Source of the DNA: Exiguobacterium algae | GTDB taxonomy: Bacteria > Bacillota > Bacilli > Exiguobacteriales > Exiguobacteriaceae | Assembly (NCBI RefSeq): GCF_018617875.1 | Contig: NZ_JACSKZ010000001.1 | Coordinates: 620,001 to 684,000, forward strand | Direction: 5' to 3' | DNA length: 64,000 nt | Shown here: positions 7,811 through 17,406 of the stretch, in pieces | Position numbering within the stretch: the first letter of the stretch is position 1 | Layout of the letters: each line of letters starts with the position of its first letter | Notes under the pieces: generated by a model | Database searches by the model: none | Told to the model about the DNA's origin: nothing | What the model saw: only the letters and a program-made list of their open reading frames with translations | Program-made: the position numbers and the translations under genes

Positions 7811-10216
7811 TCAGCGACGCTTCTTCGCACCTCGTTTGGCGTCGCCTTTTCGTTTATGCTTGTCTTTCTTCTTCAGGTCGAGTGCCGAACGGCCTTGGGA
7901 AGACTTCTCCCCGTCACGTTTCGGTTTCTCACCTGGTTTACCCGGCTTCCCAGGTCTTCCTGGTTTGCCGCGCTTCTTCTTGTCGTCCCGACCGCGACCG
8001 CCACGACGGTCTTTCTCGTCCTTCTTCGGACGACCGCCTTTTGCTTTAATCGTCGTCGGTTGGCGACGGCTTGACGGTTCCCGTTTCGGCATGCCGACGA
8101 CCGTGAAGTCAATCGTCCGCTCGTCTAGATTGACGGCGTCGACTTTGACACGGACGGCGTCCCCGATCCGGAACTGACGTTTTGTCCGCTCCCCGAGCAG
8201 CATGAGCTGTGATTCGTCGAAGTGGTAATAGTCATCCATCGACTGAAGACGAACGAGCCCTTCAATCGTATTCGGAAGCTCGATGAACATCCCGAAGTTC
8301 GTGACGCCGGCGACGACACCATCGAACTCTTCACCGAGATGGGCTTCCATGTATTCGGCTTTCTTGAGCGCCTGTGTCTCGCGCTCTGCGTCGACCGAAC
8401 GACGTTCCCGTTTCGATGCCTGTTCGGCAATCGCCCCGAGACGGTCCTCGTACTTCGCAATCGTCTTCTCCGATAAATCGTTGTTGAAGACGTACGTGCG
8501 CATGAGACGGTGCACGATCAAGTCCGGATAACGACGGATCGGTGACGTGAAGTGCGTATAGAAGTCCGTCGCGAGTCCGAAGTGACCGAGCGACACGTCG
8601 TCATATTTCGCCTGTTGCATCGAGCGAAGCATGATCGTGCTGATGACCGGCTCTTCCGGCTCCCCGTCGATCGCCTTCAAGATTTTTTGAAGCGTCTTCG
8701 GTTCGACCGTCTGTCCTTTGAAGCGTTCGATGTGAATGCCGAAGTTTGCGACGAAGTCGAAGAAGAAGTCGAGCTTGTCCGGTTTCGGATTGTCGTGGAC
8801 ACGATAGATGAACGGCACGTCCATCTTGTGGAAATGTTCGGCGACCGTCTCGTTGGCCGCGAGCATGAACTCCTCGATCAACTTCTCGGCGACCGAACGT
8901 GGACGAAGCACGATATCCGCCGGCTTCCCTTCCTCGTTGACGACGACTTTCGCCTCGGCGAAATCGAAGTTGATGGCACCGCGCGAGTTGCGTCGTTTCC
9001 GGAGGACTTCCGCGAGCTCGGCCATGAGGTCGAACTCACCGATGAACGGCTCGTACTTTTTCAACGTCTCCTCGTCATCGCGCTCGATGATCTCACGGAC
9101 GTTCGTATACGTCATCCGCTCCGTCGTCTTGATGACACTCGGGAACAGGTCATGGCTGACGACCTTCCCGTTTTGCGGGGAGATCTCCATGACGCAGCTG
9201 AGCGTCAAGCGGTTGACGTGCGGGTTGAGGGAACAGATCCCGTTCGAGAGTCGGTGTGGCAGCATCGGAATGACGCGGTCGACGAGATACACACTCGTCC
9301 CGCGCTCGAGCGCCTCGACGTCAAGCGGCGAGCCCTCTTTCACGTAATGCGAAACGTCGGCGATATGGACACCGAGCTCGTAGTTGCCGTTATCGAGTTT
9401 TTTGACGTGGACGGCATCGTCCAAGTCTTTGGCGTCTTCGCCGTCGATCGTGAAGATTGTCTCGTCACGAAGGTCGACGCGGCCGATCAAGTCTTTCTCA
9501 TCGACTTCGTCCGGCACGGCGTTCGCCTGAGCGATCACGTCCTCCGGGAACTCCGTCGGGATGCCGTGCTTGTAGACGATCGACAAGATGTCGACACCTG
9601 GGTCGTTCTTATGCCCGATGATGCGGACGACGTCACAGGCACCGGCGAAGCGTCCGTCCGGATACTTCGTGATGCGCACGACGACTTTATGTCCGTCGAC
9701 GGCACCGAGTGACTTCTCCGGGTTGACGACCGGCCAGAAGTTGATGCGCTTGTCGTCCGGCTCGATGAAGGCGAACTGGTCGAGACGTCCGCTCGGGAGC
9801 GTATACGTCCCGACGAACTCGGAGAGCCCACGCTTCAACACCTTCAACAGAACCCCTTCGGTCTTGCCCCGGTTGTCCTCGCGTTTTTTGACGAGGATCG
9901 TGTCCCCGTGGTAAACGTCTTTCAATTGGTCGGCCGGTAAGAAGACGTCTTCTGTTTCCCCTTCGACCGATAGGAATCCGAACCCACGCTGGTGGATCGA
10001 GATGATTCCTGATACTTGGCCGAGTGAAGCGAGCGTCCCGTAACGGTTCGTCCGCGTCCGGCCGATGGCGCCCTCTTCTTCGAGGGCGTTCAATGTGCGG
10101 ATGAGTTCTTTAAAATCATCCGTTGACTCGAGCTGTAAGCGCTCGGTCAGTTGGTCCACGCTCAGCGCTTTTTCGCTGGACTCGAGGACCTCTGTAATGC
10201 GGTCACGTAAATTCAA
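7811..10216 (-). CDS. rnr: ribonuclease R
   Basis: This 801-residue 3'-5' exoribonuclease has an N-terminal winged-helix domain, two cold-shock domains (HQRGFGFLSVEG near 75-86), and the RNB catalytic domain with IDGEDAKDLDDAVH near 257-270, whose aspartates bind magnesium. An S1 domain and a long basic C-terminal tail follow. RNase R degrades structured RNA and works with tmRNA/SmpB to remove faulty messages, which fits the est-rnr-smpB-ssrA order. The tail is unusual: the last 100 residues are Lys/Arg/Gly-rich and contain four or more Gly-X-Y triplets (GKPGRPGKPGKPGEK). Confidence 0.96.
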   Translation of the reverse strand: MNLRDRITEVLESSEKALSVDQLTERLQLESTDDFKELIRTLNALEEEGAIGRTRTNRYGTLASLGQVSGIISIHQRGFGFLSVEGETEDVFLPADQLKDVYHGDTILVKKREDNRGKTEGVLLKVLKRGLSEFVGTYTLPSGRLDQFAFIEPDDKRINFWPVVNPEKSLGAVDGHKVVVRITKYPDGRFAGACDVVRIIGHKNDPGVDILSIVYKHGIPTEFPEDVIAQANAVPDEVDEKDLIGRVDLRDETIFTIDGEDAKDLDDAVHVKKLDNGNYELGVHIADVSHYVKEGSPLDVEALERGTSVYLVDRVIPMLPHRLSNGICSLNPHVNRLTLSCVMEISPQNGKVVSHDLFPSVIKTTERMTYTNVREIIERDDEETLKKYEPFIGEFDLMAELAEVLRKRRNSRGAINFDFAEAKVVVNEEGKPADIVLRPRSVAEKLIEEFMLAANETVAEHFHKMDVPFIYRVHDNPKPDKLDFFFDFVANFGIHIERFKGQTVEPKTLQKILKAIDGEPEEPVISTIMLRSMQQAKYDDVSLGHFGLATDFYTHFTSPIRRYPDLIVHRLMRTYVFNNDLSEKTIAKYEDRLGAIAEQASKRERRSVDAERETQALKKAEYMEAHLGEEFDGVVAGVTNFGMFIELPNTIEGLVRLQSMDDYYHFDESQLMLLGERTKRQFRIGDAVRVKVDAVNLDERTIDFTVVGMPKREPSSRRQPTTIKAKGGRPKKDEKDRRGGRGRDDKKKRGKPGRPGKPGKPGEKPKRDGEKSSQGRSALDLKKKDKHKRKGDAKRGAKKRR

Positions 10217-10231
10217 CGTGACACCTCCTTT

Positions 10232-10972
10232 TTACACTGACCAGTGTAACGTTTCGAGAAAATCGAGCACGTCCTGGTGCAGTTTCTCTTTTTCTTTGTC
10301 GAGCGTGATCACATGCCCCGAGTTCTCATACATGAGCAACTCTTTTTGGAACGTGTTGACCGCCTCGTAAATTTGATCGGCTGATCGAATGTCGATCATG
10401 TCGTCTTTGGCGCCTTGGATGACGAGTGTCGGGACGAAGATGTCCTCGAGCTTCGACGCCGTGTCGCGGACGAAGGCACGGAGATCTTTGAGCGTCGGCA
10501 TCGGCTTGAATTCCGCCATTTCCTGCTCGATCTGTTCCGGCGACTTCTCTTCTCTTCCCTTATATTCTCGGGCATATGCCTGGACTCCTTTATACAAGCG
10601 GTCCTCGGCATCGATTCCCGTCGGTGCGCACATCGGGATGACCGCCATCACGTCTTTCTCCTCGGCGAGACGGAGCGACATGACGCCGCCGAGCGAGAGT
10701 CCGCAGACGACGATTTCTTCATATCCTTTGTCTTTGAGCGACTGGTAGGCGTTCAAGACGTCCTCCCACCAATCTTTCGGTCCGTATTGAAGCAGTTCTT
10801 CCGGCGGGACGGCATGACCACGATAGATCGGTCCCATACAAGTATAGCCTTCTTTTTGAAGGAAACGACCGAGCATGCGGACATCCGCGCTCGATCCGGT
10901 AAAGCCATGCAACATCAACACGGCACGTGGTCCGCCCTCGAAGAAGAACGGTTTCGGTGCAGTCACTTTCAT
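10232..10972 (-). CDS. est: carboxylesterase (Est30/YvaK type)
   Basis: The 246-residue alpha/beta hydrolase has the oxyanion region LHGFTGSSAD, the nucleophile elbow GLSLGG (Ser93), the acid region GAKDDMID (near 187-194) and the catalytic histidine in ENSGHVI (His220). Length and motif spacing match the Est30 carboxylesterases that cleave short-chain esters. The physiological substrate is unknown. The gene sits between secG and rnr as in other Bacilli, 15 bases upstream of rnr, so it is likely co-transcribed. Confidence 0.92.
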   Translation of the reverse strand: MKVTAPKPFFFEGGPRAVLMLHGFTGSSADVRMLGRFLQKEGYTCMGPIYRGHAVPPEELLQYGPKDWWEDVLNAYQSLKDKGYEEIVVCGLSLGGVMSLRLAEEKDVMAVIPMCAPTGIDAEDRLYKGVQAYAREYKGREEKSPEQIEQEMAEFKPMPTLKDLRAFVRDTASKLEDIFVPTLVIQGAKDDMIDIRSADQIYEAVNTFQKELLMYENSGHVITLDKEKEKLHQDVLDFLETLHWSV

Positions 10973-11026
10973 TTCCTACGTCAACTCCTCGTATCTACAT
11001 TATTCCCAAAAAATAATCCAAAAAAA

Positions 11027-11068
11027 CAAAAGCTGACCGCCTCACGTAAAATCGAGAACGATCAGCCT
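11027..11068 (-). terminator. hairpin after secG
   Basis: On the minus strand GCTGATCG pairs with CGGTCAGC around a long loop, followed by TTTTGTTTTTTT. It may only partly terminate, since est and rnr continue on the same strand. Confidence 0.55.
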
Positions 11069-11072
11069 ATCA

Positions 11073-11297
11073 TTAGAATGATGCGACTAGTAATCCTAAA
11101 ATGAAAAACAAAGTGCCTAGTACAGCTGCAGTCCGGTTCAAAACAGCATCGAAGCCGCGTGCTTTCTGGCGTCCGAACAACTGCTCCGCGCCACCTGCAA
11201 TCGCTCCAAGACCTTGCGACCGACCTGACATGAGCAGTACGACGACAATCAATAAGACAGCCACGACGAGTAGGCTGATTGTAGCGATCGTTTGCAT
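11073..11297 (-). CDS. secG: preprotein translocase subunit SecG
   Basis: The 74-residue protein has two membrane segments (SLLVVAVLLIVVVLLM and VLGTLFFILGLLVASF) joined by the conserved loop SGRSQGLGAIAGGAEQLFG, the SecG signature. It is a non-essential part of the SecYEG channel and helps SecA-driven secretion. The ribosome site AGGAGG precedes the ATG. SecG-est-rnr-smpB is a widespread Bacilli cluster. A hairpin separates it from est. Confidence 0.95.
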   Translation of the reverse strand: MQTIATISLLVVAVLLIVVVLLMSGRSQGLGAIAGGAEQLFGRQKARGFDAVLNRTAAVLGTLFFILGLLVASF

Positions 11298-11370
11298 AGT
11301 AGTCAGTTCCTCCTTCTATTTACACGCTTATTATTATATAGAAGTTATCAATAAAACACCAGCATTCAAA

Positions 11371-12261
11371 TTATCGGGACGGATAGCTGAACCCTTCCCC
11401 GATGACTTCTTTCACCTGGTGGATGACGACGAAGGCACGGTCGTCCGTCACTTGGACGATTTTTTTGAGCGGACCGATTTGACGCTTGTCGACGATCATA
11501 TACAGCATGTTCTTATCCTGCTTCGTATAATAGCCGTGACCGTGGATGATCGTGGCCGAACGTCCGAGCGTCTCCGTCAAGACGACGGCAAGCTCTTCCT
11601 GTTTGTCGCTGATGATCGTGACGGCCTTCCGGATGTTGAGACCCTCGGCGACGAGGTCGATGACCCATGAGCCGATGATGATGGCGATGAGCGTATAGAG
11701 GACGACCTGCTCCCCGAGGAAGAAACCGGATGTCCCGACGACGATGGCATCGATGATGAACATCGAGACAGCGACGCTCAAGTGGAGATACCGCTCCATG
11801 AGGCGGGCGATGATGACCCCGCCGCCGGTCGTCCCGCCGACACGGAGCACCATGCCGATCCCGACACCGATCAAGATCCCAGCATAAACGGCCGCGAGCA
11901 GTTTGTCCTCGGTCGGGCTGCCCCAGTTGTGTGTCAGGCTGAGGAAGAATGATGTCGAGACGACCGCAACCACCGAATAGACCATCGTCCTGCGGTCGAG
12001 TAGCTTATAGCCGACGATGAAGAGCAGTCCGTTCCCGATGATCGACGTGACCCCGAGGTCCCATCCGAACAAGTAGTACAAAATGATGGTGACCCCGAGC
12101 AGGCCGCCTTCCGAGAAATCATTCGGTACGGTGAAGTAGTTCACCCCGAACGACAGGATGAACGAGCCCCCGATGATCCACATGATGTCCTTCAATGAAA
12201 TCGATTGTAACTTGCGCCACACTTGCTGGCGCAACAGGTGTTGCTGTTGACGTTTCATCAT
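11371..12261 (-). CDS. YitT family membrane protein (DUF161/DUF2179)
   Basis: The start ATG at 12261 is chosen because GGGAGG lies just upstream; a GTG further up overlaps that site. The roughly 296-residue protein has an N-terminal amphipathic segment, five to six membrane helices with the YitT motif GGTTGGGVIIARLMERY, and a C-terminal soluble DUF2179 domain (KAVTIISDKQEELAVVL). The family is widespread in Firmicutes with poorly defined function. A second, diverged member is at 54009-54866. It has no close partner gene; the glycosyltransferase upstream ends in its own terminator. Confidence 0.88.
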   Translation of the reverse strand: MMKRQQQHLLRQQVWRKLQSISLKDIMWIIGGSFILSFGVNYFTVPNDFSEGGLLGVTIILYYLFGWDLGVTSIIGNGLLFIVGYKLLDRRTMVYSVVAVVSTSFFLSLTHNWGSPTEDKLLAAVYAGILIGVGIGMVLRVGGTTGGGVIIARLMERYLHLSVAVSMFIIDAIVVGTSGFFLGEQVVLYTLIAIIIGSWVIDLVAEGLNIRKAVTIISDKQEELAVVLTETLGRSATIIHGHGYYTKQDKNMLYMIVDKRQIGPLKKIVQVTDDRAFVVIHQVKEVIGEGFSYPSR

Positions 12262-12278
12262 ACTTCCTCCCTTCACAG

Positions 12279-12309
12279 AAAAAAGACCGCGGCCAAAGCC
12301 GCAGTCTTA
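12279..12309 (-). terminator. terminator overlapping the stop of the glycosyltransferase gene
   Basis: On the minus strand AAGACTGCGGC pairs with GCCGCGGTCTT around TTTG, followed by TTTT. The left arm begins within the TAA stop at 12307-12309. Confidence 0.85.
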
Positions 12310-13647
12310 TGCTTGTACTGGCTTTGGCGCACCGTCTTTCATAATCGGCAACTTCCGCTCCGCGGCATCCGCGTAGACGTTCAAGAGTGCCTCTTTTTCC
12401 AAATCCCAGTTATATTTCTCACGCGCGGTCTTCGTGTTCTCTTTGACACGCGCATAGAGTGCTTGATCTTCAATCATTCGGTTGACGCCGTCTGCGATCG
12501 ACTTCGGATCGTGCGAGTCGACGAGCACCCCGACGTCATTTCCGGCGACGACGCGCTCGATTTCAGGGAAATCGCATGAGACGACCGGCACTTCGGCCAT
12601 CAAATATTCGAACAGCTTGTTCGAAGAGGCCGAATAGTGGTTGAAACAGACGTTGTTCAACACTTGGAAGCCGAGATAGGCGTTCATCGTATAGTACGGT
12701 AACGCCTCGACCGGTACTTTGTCAATCATCTTGACACGGTCGCCGACGCCTTCCGTCTCGATCAACTGTTGAATCGTCGGTTTGAGTTTCCCGTCCCCGA
12801 TCATGACGAGCGTCCCTTCTTTAAAGTCTTTTGCCGCGAGCACGAGCTGCTCTAAGCCGCGTCCCGCCTGGATCCCGCCCTGGTACAAGAGGATCTTCTC
12901 GTCTTTTGGCAAGTCGAGGAGCGCATGCAAGTCCTTACGGAGCGAGAAGTCGAGCGGACGATAGAACGGGTAGTTGTGGAGCACGTACGGGTAGAATCCG
13001 TACAACTCTTCGTTATGGGCCGCACGCGTGTGGTTCTCGACCATCATTGTATCGACGAACGGCAAGAGCCAGCCCTCGAGGTTACTTTGAATATAGCCGT
13101 AACCGGTACGGTCCGTCTGTACCTCGTGCGAATCATAGACGATCCGGCCTTTGTTGAACACTTTCCCTGCGAGGAGTGCCTGCGGGAGCGTGTTCAAGTC
13201 GTTCGCGTGGTAGAAATCATACGATTTCTTCGTCGAAGCGAACACCATCTCGAGCATCGCGCTCGCATTGACGATCTGCTTACGGACCTGTGGCAACAAG
13301 ACGGTACCGACGGCTGCCCCAATCGCGAGCATCGCAATCGGTGCGAGCAGGAACAAACCCGCACCGGCAAGACCGGCACCGATTTGACGCGTGCGCTTCT
13401 CGTTCACCCATTGGTACGACTTCTTCGCGAACTTGAGCGCGTTGACAAGAATCGACGGCTGACGTTTCACGCGGATGACGCGGAAGCCTTCCGGACGCAT
13501 CTCTTCTTTCGGAAGTGATTTGTTTTTCGGGTCCTGGAGCGCGATCAAATCGACTTCATACCCTGCCTCGGCGAGTGCCGAGCATTCGCGAAGGACGCGC
13601 GCATCATTCGTAAAATGGTTCCATACAAACATACATACTGACTTCAT
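12307..13647 (-). CDS. GT4-type glycosyltransferase with internal hydrophobic hairpin
   Basis: The start at 13647 is preferred because GGAGGAAACACG precedes it and the ATG overlaps the upstream stop as ATGA. The 446-residue protein has a GT-B layout. The N-terminal domain (NHFTNDARVLRECSALAEAG) is followed by an unusual 30-residue hydrophobic stretch at about 89-118 that could form a membrane hairpin. The nucleotide-sugar domain has YQGGIQAGRGLE and SSNKLFEYLMAEVPVV. It probably adds a sugar from an NDP donor to a surface glycan precursor at the membrane. It forms an operon with a second glycosyltransferase and galU. Confidence 0.88.
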   Translation of the reverse strand: MKSVCMFVWNHFTNDARVLRECSALAEAGYEVDLIALQDPKNKSLPKEEMRPEGFRVIRVKRQPSILVNALKFAKKSYQWVNEKRTRQIGAGLAGAGLFLLAPIAMLAIGAAVGTVLLPQVRKQIVNASAMLEMVFASTKKSYDFYHANDLNTLPQALLAGKVFNKGRIVYDSHEVQTDRTGYGYIQSNLEGWLLPFVDTMMVENHTRAAHNEELYGFYPYVLHNYPFYRPLDFSLRKDLHALLDLPKDEKILLYQGGIQAGRGLEQLVLAAKDFKEGTLVMIGDGKLKPTIQQLIETEGVGDRVKMIDKVPVEALPYYTMNAYLGFQVLNNVCFNHYSASSNKLFEYLMAEVPVVSCDFPEIERVVAGNDVGVLVDSHDPKSIADGVNRMIEDQALYARVKENTKTAREKYNWDLEKEALLNVYADAAERKLPIMKDGAPKPVQA

Positions 13648-14861
13648 CGTGTTTCCTCCATCACTAACTGTTGTACGACGTGGTCGAGCACGTCGATATT
13701 CTCTTCCCAACACAAGTTTTCTTTCACATAACGGATTCCGTTCGCGCCGAGCGATTCACGCAAGTCCGGTCGTTCAAGCAACTTCCGGAGCATCCGCTCG
13801 ATTTCCTCGATGTCGCGTTTTTGCGAGACGAATCCGACTTCCGCCGCTTCGATGACGTCCGCCGCATGGCCTGACACCGCCGCGACGATTGGTTTTCCGA
13901 CCGCCATATAGTCGATGAGCTTCCCAGGAATGACCGTATCGAACACTTCCTGTTCGATCAGACTGACGAACGCGACGTCCGCATTCTTGATCGCCTGAAA
14001 CGCCTCCGTCCGTGGCATCGCCTCTAAGAATAAGAAGTTTTGGAAGCCGCGGTCCTTGATTGTCTGTTTCAAGGCGTCCTTCCGGTAGCCGTAGCCGATC
14101 AGTTTGAAATGGACGCGCGGCTCGTCACGGAATCGCTCTGCAAGTTCGAGTAAGAGCGACACGTCTTGAGCAAGTCCCATATTCCCGGCGTACAAGATTT
14201 CCATCCGGTCGTCCGGCGGGATCGTCCGCTCGAGCTCCCGCTCCTCTTTTCGAATCGAGTTCGGCATATAGTGAATCTTTTCGTTCGGCACCCCGCGCTG
14301 ACGCAGGTAGCTCCGGAAACCTTCCGAGTTGATGATGATCTCATCGGCCGCCCGGTACAATCGTTTCTCGAACCAAAACGCCGGCGCGAGCACCCAGTCG
14401 TGCTTGAACACACCGACCCCTTTCACCGACTCCGGCCAGAGGTCGCGGACGTCCAGGATGAACGGGACCTTATATTTTCGTTTCGCATAGACACCGACGA
14501 ACGCCATAAAAAAAGACGGGGTCGTCGCAAACACGACGTCTGGCTTCAATTCGAGTCGGCGGACCGCCCCGACTCCCCGTACCATCTGTTCGAGAAACAG
14601 GAACAGCCGGCTGACCATGTTCGACGTATGCTTCCGCTTCTTCGTGATGAGTCGTTTGATGAACGGTTGGTCGTTCAGCTCATCATCATTCCAGAAGCGG
14701 TCGTCCTGATACATATCAAAGCTCGGGTACGAAGGGGCGGCCGTGATGACCTCGACTTCATACCCGCGCTGTCTCATCAAGTGCGTGATGTTTTGCATCC
14801 GGTTGCCGGCACTGCCGATCTCCGGATAATAGTTTTGACACACCATAAGCATTGTTTTCAA
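13644..14861 (-). CDS. GT4-type glycosyltransferase (WbuB-like)
   Basis: The best start is TTG at 14861, eight bases after AAGGTG; ATG 14852 is possible. The 405-residue protein begins MVCQNYYPEIGSAGNRMQ, the usual first strand and nucleotide loop of WbuB-type GT4 enzymes. The C-terminal donor domain has AGNMGLAQDVSLLLELAE and PGKLIDYMAVGKPIVAAV, where the conserved acidic residues bind the donor sugar. It overlaps the next glycosyltransferase by four bases, suggesting translational coupling. The likely role is synthesis of an extracellular or cell-wall polysaccharide. The sugar and acceptor are unknown. Confidence 0.88.
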   Translation of the reverse strand: MKTMLMVCQNYYPEIGSAGNRMQNITHLMRQRGYEVEVITAAPSYPSFDMYQDDRFWNDDELNDQPFIKRLITKKRKHTSNMVSRLFLFLEQMVRGVGAVRRLELKPDVVFATTPSFFMAFVGVYAKRKYKVPFILDVRDLWPESVKGVGVFKHDWVLAPAFWFEKRLYRAADEIIINSEGFRSYLRQRGVPNEKIHYMPNSIRKEERELERTIPPDDRMEILYAGNMGLAQDVSLLLELAERFRDEPRVHFKLIGYGYRKDALKQTIKDRGFQNFLFLEAMPRTEAFQAIKNADVAFVSLIEQEVFDTVIPGKLIDYMAVGKPIVAAVSGHAADVIEAAEVGFVSQKRDIEEIERMLRKLLERPDLRESLGANGIRYVKENLCWEENIDVLDHVVQQLVMEETR

Positions 14862-14876
14862 AAGAAACACACCTTA

Positions 14877-15755
14877 CTATTGATCAAGTTCGTCCACGAA
14901 GCGTTTCAACAACGCGTGGACGTCATCTTTTAAAGCTGGATCGCTGAGCGCATGGGCGATGACCGTTTCGACATACCCGATCGGTTCACCGACGTCGTAG
15001 CGACGTCCGTCGAACTCATAGGCGTAAACCGTCTGTTGTTCGTTCAAGCGCGCGATCGCATCCGTCAATTGAATCTCCCCGCTGTCGTCCGCCACCTGGT
15101 CCGATAACGCCTTGAAGACGTCCGGCTCCAAAATGTAGCGCCCGAGAATCGCAAAGTTCGATGGGGCCTCCTCGACCGGCGGCTTTTCAATGAAAGTCCG
15201 GACCGGGATGAGCCTCCCGTCGACGGCAAGCGGGTCAATTATACCATATCGCTTGGTCATTTCATACGGGACGCGCTGCACCCCGATGATGGAGCGGTGG
15301 TATTGTTCGTATTGGTCCATCAACTGACGGGTCGCCGGAACGTCCGCCTCCACGATGTCATCCCCGAGTAAGACGGCGAACGGCTCGTCCCCGATAAACT
15401 TGCGGGCACACCATATCGCATGACCGAGGCCTTTCGGCTCCTGCTGGCGTATGTAGTGAATGTTCGCCAAGTTCGTCGAATGACGCACCGCCTCAAGAAG
15501 CGCCGTCTTCCCTCTCGCCTCGAGATTTTGTTCGAGGCCGAGCGCGCGGTCGAAGTGGTCCTCGATCGCCCGTTTGTTCTTCCCGGTGACGATGATGATG
15601 TCTTCAATCCCCGAGGCGACCGCCTCTTCCACGATGAATTGGATGGCCGGCTTGTTGACGATCGGGAGCATCTCTTTTGGCATCGCCTTCGTCGCAGGAA
15701 GGAAGCGGGTGCCAAGACCGGCGGCTGGGATGATGGCTTTTCGTACACGTGTCAT
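14877..15755 (-). CDS. galU: UTP-glucose-1-phosphate uridylyltransferase
   Basis: The start at 15755 ([18 protein letters not shown]) is chosen for its spacing of eight bases from AAAGGGG; ATG 15761 is too close. The 292-residue enzyme has the nucleotide-binding [19 protein letters not shown] signature, the uridine-site LLGDD, and [17 protein letters not shown]. It makes UDP-glucose from UTP and glucose-1-phosphate, the donor for glycolipid, teichoic acid and exopolysaccharide sugars. It lies 15 bases upstream of two glycosyltransferases that may use UDP-sugars. Confidence 0.96.
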   Translation of the reverse strand: MTRVRKAIIPAAGLGTRFLPATKAMPKEMLPIVNKPAIQFIVEEAVASGIEDIIIVTGKNKRAIEDHFDRALGLEQNLEARGKTALLEAVRHSTNLANIHYIRQQEPKGLGHAIWCARKFIGDEPFAVLLGDDIVEADVPATRQLMDQYEQYHRSIIGVQRVPYEMTKRYGIIDPLAVDGRLIPVRTFIEKPPVEEAPSNFAILGRYILEPDVFKALSDQVADDSGEIQLTDAIARLNEQQTVYAYEFDGRRYDVGEPIGYVETVIAHALSDPALKDDVHALLKRFVDELDQ

Positions 15756-15817
15756 AAGCATGGCCCCTTTACTCAGTATGTAGAGAGTATACCCAATGTC
15801 GGGCGATTCATACACGA

Positions 15818-15843
15818 AAAAGTCGTGACGTCACCGTCACGAC
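15818..15843 (-). terminator. terminator overlapping the stop of the 32-residue gene
   Basis: On the minus strand GTCGTGACG pairs with CGTCACGAC around a four-base loop, followed by TTTTTCG. It begins at the TGA stop of the small membrane protein gene and separates it from galU. Confidence 0.75.
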
Positions 15844-15935
15844 CAATCGTCATCCTTATCCTCTCTAGAGTGATAAGCGTACAGGATCCCAAGTCCAATG
15901 AATGCGAGCAGCAAAATCAGACCGAGCATCATCAT
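15837..15935 (-). CDS. small single-span membrane protein, 32 residues
   Basis: On the minus strand an ATG at 15935 follows AGGGGG with an eight-base spacer and opens 32 codons: MMMLGLILLLAFIGLGILYA, then a charged tail rich in Asp, Lys and Arg ending in DWS. This is one membrane helix with an acidic cytoplasmic or external tail. A terminator overlaps the TGA stop. Ribosome site, hydrophobic coding pattern and dedicated terminator together support a real gene. Function is unknown. It lies between galU and the eno terminator and is an independent unit. Confidence 0.65.
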   Translation of the reverse strand: MMMLGLILLLAFIGLGILYAYHSREDKDDDWS

Positions 15936-16032
15936 CGCAATCGCCCCCTATGGAATTCTCTACTATCCCTATTCCCAAATAATAGAGTTTGCATGCCTGT
16001 TTATTCGTCCGAAGGCTTCCATCTCTAAAGTC

Positions 16033-16068
16033 CAAAAAAACAGGCCCACCGTAACGGTGAGCCTGAAA
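16033..16068 (-). terminator. terminator of the glycolytic operon
   Basis: On the minus strand CAGGCTCACCG pairs with CGGTGGGCCTG around TTA, followed by TTTTTTT. It lies about ten bases past the eno stop. Confidence 0.92.
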
Positions 16069-16076
16069 ATAATCAA

Positions 16077-17396
<1,320 letters not shown>

Positions 17397-17406
17397 CTAA
17401 TTTAGG

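Noticed and set aside
7526-9712. Long plus-strand frames opposite smpB and rnr
   Set aside because: They are high-GC antisense shadows without ribosome sites or recognisable domains.
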